Shown here piece by piece: positions 5,366 through 10,831 of a DNA stretch of 10,831 nt (position 1 is the first letter of the stretch; the number at the start of each line of letters is the position of its first letter). Source of the DNA: an uncultured Oscillospiraceae bacterium. GTDB taxonomy: Bacteria > Bacillota_A > Clostridia > Oscillospirales > Oscillospiraceae. The stretch lies in NCBI GenBank assembly GCA_947631215.1, contig CANRKN010000072.1, positions 1 to 10,831 of the forward strand. Reading direction: 5' to 3'. The notes below the pieces were generated by a model that saw only the letters and a program-made list of their open reading frames with translations, was not told where the DNA came from and did not search any database. Position numbers and translations under genes: made by a program.

Positions 5366-6865
5366 TTAATCCGTGGGCTTCATCGTCGGGAACAGTATCA
5401 CATCCCGGATGGTGTCCACGCCGGCCAGGAGCATGACGGCTCTGTCGATGCCCATGCCCAGGCCGCCGGTGGGCGGCATGCCGTACTCCAGCGCCTCGCA
5501 GAAGTCCGTGTCCATGTCGTTGGCCTCCTCGTCGCCCTTGGCCTTCAGGGCCATCTGGGCCTCGAAGCGGAGCCGCTGGTCCAGGGGGTCGTTGAGCTCG
5601 GAGAAGGCGTTGCCCATCTCGCAGGCGCCCACGAATGCCTCGAACCGCTCGGTTAGGCGGCTGTCTTCCGGGCTGCGCTTGGCAAGGGGCGATACCTCCA
5701 CCGGGTACATGGTGATGAAGGTGGGCTGGATGAGCTTTTCCTCCACCTTCTGGTCGAAGGTCTCGTAGAGGGCGTTGCCCCAGGTGGGGTCCTTTCCATC
5801 CATGTCCACCCCGGCGGCCTTGGCGGCGGCCACGGCCGCGGCGTCATCGCTTATGGCTCCGAAGTCGAGGCCTGCGTACTCCTTCACCGCGTCGATCATG
5901 GGCAGGCGCCGCCAGCCGGGGGCCATGTTGATGGTGTTGCCGCCCCACTCCAGCTCATAGGTGCCCCGCAGCTCCATGGCGGCGGAGGACAATATGCCCT
6001 CCACATAGTCCATCATGGTCTCAAAGTTGGCATAGCTCTCGTACATCTCCAGGGTGGTGAACTCGGGGTTATGCTTGGTGTCCATGCCCTCGTTGCGGAA
6101 AATGCGGCCGATCTCATAGACCCGCTCCATGCCGCCCACGATGAGTCGCTTTAAGTTCAGCTCCGTGGCGATGCGCATGTACATATCCAGGTCAAGGGTG
6201 TTGTGGTGGGTGACGAAGGGCCTTGCGGCGGCGCCGCCCTGGATGGTGCCCAGCACGGGGGTCTCCACCTCCAGGTAGCCCCGGCTGTCCAGATACCGGC
6301 GCACATGGCTTATGAACCGGGTGCGCAGCTCGAATACCCGGCGGGATTCCGCGTTCATGATGAGGTCCACATACCGGCGGCGATAGCGCTGGTCGGTGTC
6401 CGTGAGGCCGTGGAACTTCTCCGGCAGGGGCCGCAGGCTCTTGGCCAGCAGCTCTATTTCATGGACATGGACGGAGATGGCCTCCGTGCGGGTCTTGAAC
6501 ACCTCCCCCGAGGCGCCCACGATGTCCCCCACGTCCCAGCTCTTCACCGCGGCCAGACCCTCAGGGCCCAGCTCGTTCACACTGACGTACAGCTGTATGC
6601 GCCCCTTGTCGTCCTGCAGGTCCATGAAGCCGGCCTTGCCCTGGACGCGCTTTGCCATGATGCGCCCGGCCACCTGCACCTGTTTCCCCTCCAGGGCGTC
6701 ATAGTTGTCTTTGATCTCCCGGGAGAAATGGCTGCGGGTGAATTTGGTGATCTGGTAGGGGTCCTGCTGGGCGTCCTGGAGCTTGAAGAGCTTCTCCCGG
6801 CGCACGAGCATCTCGTCGGACAGGCCCTCAGGGGCGGTCCGATACCCCGGCGCGTACTGGAACAT
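5366..6865 (-). CDS. lysS: Lysine--tRNA ligase (class II LysRS)
   Basis: The protein has 499 residues, normal for bacterial LysRS, and charges tRNA-Lys with lysine using ATP in the cytoplasm. Residues ~60-145 form the OB-fold anticodon-binding domain (VQVAGRIMAKR, GFMDLQDDKGRIQLYV). The class II core follows: RYVDLI and ETPVL of motif 1 (~164-205), FRNEGMDTKHNPEFTTLE of motif 2 (256-273) with the ATP-contacting Arg257, and GLGMGIDR of motif 3 (468-475). The ATG at 6865 has a GAGG/AGGGA site 7-8 bases upstream. The first ~18 residues (FQYAPGYRTAPEGLS) are atypical; the family-like part begins at SDEMLVRREKL, so Met19 is a lesser alternative start. It follows greA by 27 bases in the same operon. 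Its last codons, MKPTD with GAT-TAA, are duplicated downstream, and the present end may have been supplied by an integrated element. Confidence 0.97.
   Translation of the reverse strand: MFQYAPGYRTAPEGLSDEMLVRREKLFKLQDAQQDPYQITKFTRSHFSREIKDNYDALEGKQVQVAGRIMAKRVQGKAGFMDLQDDKGRIQLYVSVNELGPEGLAAVKSWDVGDIVGASGEVFKTRTEAISVHVHEIELLAKSLRPLPEKFHGLTDTDQRYRRRYVDLIMNAESRRVFELRTRFISHVRRYLDSRGYLEVETPVLGTIQGGAAARPFVTHHNTLDLDMYMRIATELNLKRLIVGGMERVYEIGRIFRNEGMDTKHNPEFTTLEMYESYANFETMMDYVEGILSSAAMELRGTYELEWGGNTINMAPGWRRLPMIDAVKEYAGLDFGAISDDAAAVAAAKAAGVDMDGKDPTWGNALYETFDQKVEEKLIQPTFITMYPVEVSPLAKRSPEDSRLTERFEAFVGACEMGNAFSELNDPLDQRLRFEAQMALKAKGDEEANDMDTDFCEALEYGMPPTGGLGMGIDRAVMLLAGVDTIRDVILFPTMKPTD
5370..5383. 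repeat. 14-bp direct repeat, copy B (inside the lysS 3' end)
   Basis: Plus-strand TCCGTGGGCTTCAT, which on the minus strand codes for the final MKPTD of LysS. It matches copy A at 4572-4585 exactly and in the same orientation. The lysS reading frame passes through it intact and ends two bases later, so the repeat preserves the gene's function. Confidence 0.8.
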
Positions 6866-6892
6866 ATGCTTCCCTCTCTTTTGTATAGTTGA

Positions 6893-7366
6893 TTAGTAGG
6901 TAACGTTCAAAATCTCAAACTGGAGCTCCCCGGCGGGGGCCTCCACGGTGACGGTCTCGCCAATCTTGTGGCCGATGAGGCCCTTGCCGAAGGGGGAGTC
7001 GTCGGAGATGCGGCCGGCCATGGGGTTGGCCTCCTGGCTGCCCACGATCTGGTACTCCGCCTCCCTGCCCAGGCCCACATCCAGGACGGTGACCTTACTG
7101 CCGATGCTGATGACGCCGTTGCGGGTGCTGTGCTCCACGATCTCAGCGTTCTCCAGGAGATTCTTATACTCGGCGATCTTGGAATAGAGCTTGCCCTGCT
7201 CGGTCTTGGCCTCGTCGTACTCGCTGTTCTCCGACAGGTCGCCGTAGCTTCTGGCCTCCTTGATCAGCTCAGAAACCTCTTTTTCCCGGACGGTCTGAAG
7301 ATATTCCAGTTCCTTGGCGATCTCCTCATACCGCTCCCGGCTCATTTTGTATTTCGCGTCAGCCAT
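6893..7366 (-). CDS. greA: Transcription elongation factor GreA
   Basis: The protein has 157 residues (E. coli GreA is 158). It enters the RNA polymerase secondary channel and stimulates cleavage of backtracked transcripts. The N-terminal coiled coil carries GDLSENSEYDEA, with Asp43 and Glu46 at the tip (E. coli Asp41 and Glu44). The C-terminal FKBP-like domain shows GSKVTVLD, the QIVGSQEA segment, GRISDDSPFGKGLIGHKIG and a closing FEILNVTY, all typical of GreA. The ATG at 7366 is chosen because GGAGG lies 8 bases upstream; a further-upstream in-frame start would add seven residues and lacks a comparable site. It is the first gene of the operon with lysS, a pairing common in Firmicutes, and lies just under the strong promoter at 7434-7406. 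Confidence 0.97.
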   Translation of the reverse strand: MADAKYKMSRERYEEIAKELEYLQTVREKEVSELIKEARSYGDLSENSEYDEAKTEQGKLYSKIAEYKNLLENAEIVEHSTRNGVISIGSKVTVLDVGLGREAEYQIVGSQEANPMAGRISDDSPFGKGLIGHKIGETVTVEAPAGELQFEILNVTY

Positions 7367-7405
7367 TTCCGATACCTCCGCTCTCATGAATTTTTATCCG
7401 CGAAT

Positions 7406-7434
7406 ATTATAGTTATCAAGCCCGGTCCTGTCAA
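7406..7434 (-). promoter_or_regulatory. Perfect-consensus sigma-A promoter for greA-lysS
   Basis: On the minus strand TTGACA (7434-7429), a 17-base spacer and TATAAT (7411-7406) match the sigma-A consensus at all 12 positions. Transcription should begin near 7399, about 33 bases before the greA start. The stop codon of the S41 protease (TGA, 7433-7431) is part of the -35 box. No operator-like repeat is obvious in the spacer or leader. Confidence 0.95.
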
Positions 7435-8594
7435 GCGCCCAGCGCCTCCAGGGCCGCCAGCACCTGGGGATCCTCCTCCGGCTCCAGCCACCTCACGGCG
7501 TAGAGGCTGGTCTGTTCTTCATCCAGCCCGACCTCCACGTCCGGCACAAGGCCGCCCTGGGCGTACAGGTCCACGCCGTTTGGCGTCAGGTAGCTGTAGT
7601 GGGAAAGGTGCAGCGCGCCGCCGCCCCACAGGTCATACGTCACCTGGCTGCGGGATTTGCCGGTGGTAGGCTCACCCACCACCACAGCCCTGCCGTACTC
7701 CTGCAGCGTGGCGGCGAGGAGCTCCGCGGCACTGTAGCTCTCCCCATTCACGATCACCGCCATGGGCATGTCCAGGCATTCTGCATCCGAGGTGACCTCC
7801 ATCTCCCGGCCGTTTTTGTCTGTCTGGCGGAAGATGGTCCCCTCCGGCAGGAGCCTGTCCAGCACCTTGGTGAGCTCCGGCACCTGTCCGCCGGGGTCGT
7901 CCCGCACATCGAAGATGAAGCAGTCCGCCCCCTGGTCAAGGAGCGCATCTATCATGTCCAGGACCTCCCCGCCCGCGCCGGCGTGGAAGTTCTCGATGGC
8001 GATATAGCCCACGTGGCCCCGCAGGATCTGGCCGCTCACCGGGGACTGGTATACCACCCCGCAGGACACGTCCACGTCCTCCTCCGTGCCGTCTTCATGG
8101 CGCACCGTGAGGCGCACCTGGCCGCCGAAGTCCGCCTGGATGATGGCCCGCAGGCCGTCGGTATCCATGTCCGCGGTGCTCTGGCCGTCGGCGGCCAGGA
8201 TGAGGTCCCCCGCCGTCAGGCCCGCCAGCTGGGCGGGGCCGTCCTTTTCCGTCTGGACGATGCGGATGCCGCCGGCCTCCGTATCCCGGGTCACGGTGAC
8301 GCCGATGCCCTGGTACTGGTTGGCCTGGTAGTCCTCGTAGGCCTCGTAGTCCTCGTCGTCCATGTAGTAGCTCCAGTCGTCCAGGCTGTAGGCCGCCGCG
8401 GCCAGGGCCGTGTCGGTGAGCTGGTCTCTATCATACTCCCCCACGTACCGGCTGTCCACCACGTGCAGGAACTGGGCGAACCGGGCCGTCTGCCAGAGGT
8501 TTTTGAATCCGCCGCAGAGGACGACCGCCAACCCGGCCGCCGCGATGACGCCCACCAGAAATCCCAGCTCCAGTTTTGTCCGGTCGTTCTTCAT
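7431..8594 (-). CDS. S41-family (CtpA-type) PDZ protease, membrane-anchored
   Basis: The protein has 387 residues. One N-terminal hydrophobic helix (~10-30, GFLVGVIAAAGLAVVLC) preceded by a short charged segment suggests a membrane anchor with the catalytic part outside the cell. A PDZ domain spans ~95-170 (YQGIGVTV, GPAQLAGLTAGDLILAADG). The S41 core follows: GHVGYIAIENF, FDVRDDPGG (RNNPGG in many relatives), then NGESYSAAE with catalytic Ser288 and EPTTGKS with catalytic Lys313. The 25-residue gap equals that in B. subtilis CtpB and E. coli Prc, so the dyad appears intact. Such proteases trim secreted or wall-associated proteins, including murein hydrolases, and often neighbour M23 peptidase genes, as here. 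The start has GAGG 5 bases upstream. A terminator-like hairpin ends 12 bases before the start, leaving no room for its own promoter. The stop lies in the greA promoter. Confidence 0.92.
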   Translation of the reverse strand: MKNDRTKLELGFLVGVIAAAGLAVVLCGGFKNLWQTARFAQFLHVVDSRYVGEYDRDQLTDTALAAAAYSLDDWSYYMDDEDYEAYEDYQANQYQGIGVTVTRDTEAGGIRIVQTEKDGPAQLAGLTAGDLILAADGQSTADMDTDGLRAIIQADFGGQVRLTVRHEDGTEEDVDVSCGVVYQSPVSGQILRGHVGYIAIENFHAGAGGEVLDMIDALLDQGADCFIFDVRDDPGGQVPELTKVLDRLLPEGTIFRQTDKNGREMEVTSDAECLDMPMAVIVNGESYSAAELLAATLQEYGRAVVVGEPTTGKSRSQVTYDLWGGGALHLSHYSYLTPNGVDLYAQGGLVPDVEVGLDEEQTSLYAVRWLEPEEDPQVLAALEALGA

Positions 8595-8605
8595 AGCCGC
8601 CTCAT

Positions 8606-8635
8606 AAAAGACGGGCGGCCCGAAGCCGCCCCGTC
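8606..8635 (-). terminator. Terminator-like hairpin between the M23 peptidase and S41 protease genes
   Basis: On the minus strand a GC-rich stem (8635-8625 with 8619-8610; arm GACGGGGCGGC against GCCGCCCGTC, one bulged base) around TTCGG is followed by four Ts (8609-8606). It lies 19 bases after the M23 stop. The T-run leads straight into the GAGG ribosome binding site (8603-8600) of the next gene. The short T-run suggests incomplete termination; an RNA-stabilising hairpin is the alternative. Confidence 0.7.
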
Positions 8636-8654
8636 CGAAAAGTACGTGTTTCTA

Positions 8655-9941
8655 TCAATAGTAAGTGAAGCTCAGGGGGTTGATGGTGGCGCCGGTGGAG
8701 CTCACCCGGACCTCGAAGTGCAGGTGAGGACCGGTGGAGTTGCCGGTGGAGCCCACATAGCCCAGTACCTGGCCCTGGGCCACCGACTGGCCGTTGGACA
8801 CGGCGATGCGGGACATATGGCCGTACAGGGTAGTATACCCATTCCCGTGGTTCACCATCACGCAGTTGCCATAGCCGCCGTTCCAGCCGGCCAGGATGAC
8901 CGTGCCGGCCGCCGCGGCGTAGATGGAGCTGCCGTAGCTGGCGCCGATGTCGCACCCGGCGTGCAGGCGGTATATCTTGCCGCTGACCGGGTCGGTGCGC
9001 ATGCCGTAGTGGGAGGTGATGGTGGTAGTGTAGCTGGGCCACATCATCCAGGCGCTGCCGCCGCCCCCCAGAGAGGCCGCGGGAGGCGAGGACCCTCCGC
9101 CCATGGCGGCCTGCTGCTCGGCCAGCTTCCGGAGCCGCTCGGCCTCCTCCGCCGCTTTGGCCTCTTTGAGTTCCTTCTCCTTCTGGACCACCAGAGCCGT
9201 GACCTCGGCCATGGTGGCCTCCTCCTGGGCCTTGACCTCGTTATACTCGTCGATGTCCGTCTCCATCTGGGCGATGATCTGACAGGCCGACGCGATATCC
9301 GCCTCCAGCTGGGCCTTCTTCTGCTCCTGCTCCTGGCGGCGGGTCTCGTTCTGGGCAAACATGACCTCCGCTTCGGCCTCCAGGGCCTCCACGTTCTCCC
9401 GGGCGGCCACATATTCCGCCTCCAGGTCCTCGTCATATTCCATGACCTCGCCCACCAGGTCCAGGCGGGTCAGAAGGTCGGAGAAGCTGCTGGCCTCGAA
9501 CAGGACCTCTATGTAGTTCACATCTGAGGTCTCCTCCATGGCACGCAGGCGGGTGACCCAGCGCTGGCGCTGGTACTCCTCTTCCTTTCGGGCCTTCTCC
9601 AGGTCCTGCTGCATGTTGGCGATGAGGCCGTCGATGATGGCGATCTGCTCGTCGATGACTTGGATCTCCTCCTGGGCCAGCTGGTTCTTCTGGTCCAGCA
9701 TCAGCTTCTTTTCCAGGGCGTTGGCCTTTTCATAGTCCAGGCTGTTGATTTCCGCCTGGATGTCGTCCATGCGCCCCTGGATGGCGCTGCGCTGCCCGTT
9801 CAGCTCGTCGATCTCGTCCTGTATCTCGGCGCTGGTCTGGGCATGGGCGGTGGGGGCGATGACCATGACCGTGATGGACAGGACCATCAGCACCACCAGG
9901 ATGATGCACACGACGGATATGAATGTCTTGCGTTTCTTCAT
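8655..9941 (-). CDS. M23-family murein endopeptidase with coiled coil (EnvC-like), downstream paralog
   Basis: The protein has 428 residues. Residues 1-34 form a signal peptide or anchor (MKKRKTF, a long hydrophobic core, PTAHAQ). Residues ~36-275 are two long coiled-coil stretches rich in Glu, Gln, Ala and Lys, split by a region with YIEVLFEASSFSDLL (~143-157), the pattern of FtsEX-controlled hydrolase activators. A Gly/Ser/Pro linker (~280-298) leads to the LytM domain (~300-428). Its zinc site is complete: His327 and Asp331 in HAGCDIG, His408 in HLHF, with catalytic His375 (GHMS) and His406. It should therefore cut peptidoglycan cross-bridges, unlike E. coli EnvC, whose metal site is degenerate. 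Cys330 next to the zinc ligand is unusual. The ATG at 9941 has AAGGAG 7 bases upstream. It sits 47 bases after a close paralog and before an S41 protease. FtsEX partnership is inferred from family knowledge; ftsEX are not in view. Confidence 0.93.
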   Translation of the reverse strand: MKKRKTFISVVCIILVVLMVLSITVMVIAPTAHAQTSAEIQDEIDELNGQRSAIQGRMDDIQAEINSLDYEKANALEKKLMLDQKNQLAQEEIQVIDEQIAIIDGLIANMQQDLEKARKEEEYQRQRWVTRLRAMEETSDVNYIEVLFEASSFSDLLTRLDLVGEVMEYDEDLEAEYVAARENVEALEAEAEVMFAQNETRRQEQEQKKAQLEADIASACQIIAQMETDIDEYNEVKAQEEATMAEVTALVVQKEKELKEAKAAEEAERLRKLAEQQAAMGGGSSPPAASLGGGGSAWMMWPSYTTTITSHYGMRTDPVSGKIYRLHAGCDIGASYGSSIYAAAAGTVILAGWNGGYGNCVMVNHGNGYTTLYGHMSRIAVSNGQSVAQGQVLGYVGSTGNSTGPHLHFEVRVSSTGATINPLSFTYY

Positions 9942-9988
9942 AGGGGTTCTCCTTTTTATGCCGGGGGTGGGTATGCCAAAGCGGCTCG

Positions 9989-10831
9989 TCAGCCGTAATA
10001 TACGAAGCTCTCGGGGTCGTAGGTGGTATTGGGGTCGGCGTTGGAGCGTATCTCAAAGTGCAGATGGGGTCCCGTGGAGTTGCCGGTGGAGCCCACATAG
10101 CCCAGCACCTGGCCCTGGGCCACGGTCTGGCCGCTGTACACGGCGATGGAGGACATGTGGCCGTAGACGGTGGTGTAGCCGTTGTCGTGCATCACCATGA
10201 CGCACTTGCCGTAGCCGCCGTACCAGCCCGCGGTGATGACCGTGCCGGCCTGGGCGGCCCATATCTCCGAGCCGTACCGGGCGCCGATGTCCACGCCGGC
10301 GTGCTTGCGCCAGTAGCCGTACAGCTCCAGGTACCGGGGGCCGTAGTAGCTTGTCAGCCACTTGGTGTAGCTGGGCCATATGAAGCCCGAACCGGTGACC
10401 GTGCCGGGCTTTGCCGCGCCCTCGGCGGCCTTGGCCTTTTCAAGCTCCTGCTGCTTCTCTTCTATAATGGCGGCCAACTCCGCCTTGGTGGCCTCCTCCG
10501 CCTCCAGGGCGGCCTTCACGTCCGCCAGGTTTGTCTGCATGGAGGCGATGACCTCGCAGGCGGCGTTGATGTCCGCCACCAGCTGCTCCTGCTTTTCCTG
10601 CAGCTCCGTCCGGCGCAGCTCATTTTCCGCCTTCAGCGCCTCGGCCCGGGCCTCCAGGGCCTCCACGTCCTCGCGGGCGGCGATATATTCCGCCTCCAGG
10701 TCCTCGTCATACTCCATGACCTGGCCCACCATGTCCAGGCGGGTCAGAAGGTCGGAAAAGCTGTTGGCCTCAAAAAGCACTTCTATGTAGTTGACGTCGC
10801 TGGTCTCCTCCATGGCCCGCAGGCGGCCCAG
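9989..10831 (-). CDS. M23-family murein endopeptidase with coiled coil, upstream paralog (5' end beyond window)
   Basis: The last 280 residues are present; the frame is open to base 10831, so signal peptide and first coiled coil lie outside. The visible part starts LGRLRAMEETSDVNYIEVLFE and is close to residues ~130-428 of the next gene. A coiled coil (to ~145 of the fragment) and a shorter linker (GAAKPGTVTGSG) precede the LytM domain, which keeps all ligands: HAGVDIG, GHMS and HLHFE. It is probably an active peptidoglycan endopeptidase. The loop before the zinc site (YLELYGYWRKHAG) differs from the paralog (TDPVSGKIYRLHAG), so the two may prefer different substrates or partners. The gene ends 47 bases before the paralog's start, with only a weak 5-bp hairpin at 9982-9995 between, so co-transcription is likely. 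Confidence 0.92.
   Translation of the reverse strand: MGRLRAMEETSDVNYIEVLFEANSFSDLLTRLDMVGQVMEYDEDLEAEYIAAREDVEALEARAEALKAENELRRTELQEKQEQLVADINAACEVIASMQTNLADVKAALEAEEATKAELAAIIEEKQQELEKAKAAEGAAKPGTVTGSGFIWPSYTKWLTSYYGPRYLELYGYWRKHAGVDIGARYGSEIWAAQAGTVITAGWYGGYGKCVMVMHDNGYTTVYGHMSSIAVYSGQTVAQGQVLGYVGSTGNSTGPHLHFEIRSNADPNTTYDPESFVYYG

Larger units (their letters stand above)
4572..5383. mobile_element. Putative small integrated element in the 3' end of lysS, carrying one gene
   Basis: The interval between two 14-bp repeats of the lysS end is visibly AT-rich: 4861-4920 holds 21 G/C of 60, whereas 5461-5520 in neighbouring lysS holds 42 of 60. It contains one gene of unknown function and no recombinase or transposase. 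I see no terminal inverted repeats. The arrangement (gene 3' end restored at one side, displaced copy at the other, foreign-looking cargo between) is that of site-specific integration into a gene end, as known for elements at tRNA genes or for SCC elements at rlmH. If so, it is non-autonomous and depends on an integrase elsewhere. Alternatives are a decayed remnant of a larger element or a recombination event that merely copied the lysS tip. Confidence 0.5.

Noticed and set aside
4572..5383. Insertion sequence or transposon
   Set aside because: No terminal inverted repeats at the repeat-proximal ends and no transposase; the one encoded protein has no DDE, HUH or recombinase motif I can see. 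Site-specific integration fits better.
7599..9527. Very long plus-strand open frame opposite the S41 and M23 genes
   Set aside because: It is rich in His, Arg, Ala, Gly and Leu without motifs, and lies antisense to two well-supported genes. Long antisense frames are expected in GC-rich DNA. The same holds for plus-strand frames at 1346-2179, 2307-3566, 3337-4506 and 6203-6892.
9982..9995. Terminator between the two M23 paralogs
   Set aside because: Only a 5-bp stem (CGGCT/AGCCG) with no proper T-run; not enough to call.

Overview
The window reads as a piece of a chromosome from a high-GC gut-type Firmicute, most like the Oscillospiraceae / Clostridium cluster IV (Oscillibacter-, Flavonifractor- or Dysosmobacter-like). 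This is inferred from GC-rich codon use, sigma-A promoters, AAGGAG-type ribosome binding sites, the greA-lysS pair, a choline-binding-type cell-wall protein and a Firmicute-style N-acetylneuraminate lyase. The genus cannot be fixed from the sequence alone. Every gene I can support lies on the minus strand, so transcription runs from base 10831 towards base 1. There are no RNA genes, CRISPR arrays or transposases, and no gene-free stretch longer than 300 bases.

In transcription order: (1) 10831-8655 holds two tandem paralogous M23 murein peptidases with coiled coils, the first cut by the window edge. (2) 8594-7431 is an S41 (CtpA-type) PDZ protease. M23 genes of this type followed by ctpA often sit behind ftsEX in Firmicutes, so this looks like a divisome/cell-wall remodelling block. 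(3) A perfect-consensus sigma-A promoter (TTGACA, 17 bp, TATAAT), whose -35 box contains the S41 stop codon, drives greA and lysS (7366-5366). (4) 5369-4586 is an AT-rich island with one unrecognised gene, bounded on both sides by a 14-bp repeat of the 3' end of lysS. (5) 4524-2451 is a secreted cell-wall-binding putative Cys/His hydrolase followed 13 bases later by an N-acetylneuraminate lyase gene, and then a MATE exporter (2371-947) ending in a strong terminator. (6) A second strong promoter at 904-876 drives a SpoU/TrmH-family RNA methyltransferase, which overlaps the start of a probable dprA that runs off the left edge.

The most notable feature is the lysS 3' junction. Present-day lysS ends MKPTD with codons GAT-TAA. 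A second copy of the MKPTD-stop end, with GAC-TGA, lies 798 bases further on, beyond the AT-rich gene. This is the footprint expected if a small element integrated site-specifically into the end of lysS, supplied a replacement end and displaced the original one. Taking it out would put the lysS stop 43 bases before the cell-wall protein gene, suggesting an ancestral greA-lysS-hydrolase-nanA-MATE run under the one strong promoter.

A second pattern is that two terminator-like hairpins sit so close to the next start codon (12 and 35 bases from the T-run) that no promoter fits between. Those downstream genes may therefore be fed by read-through. GC counts given are hand counts on 60-base samples. 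Family assignments rest on motifs seen by eye, not on searches.
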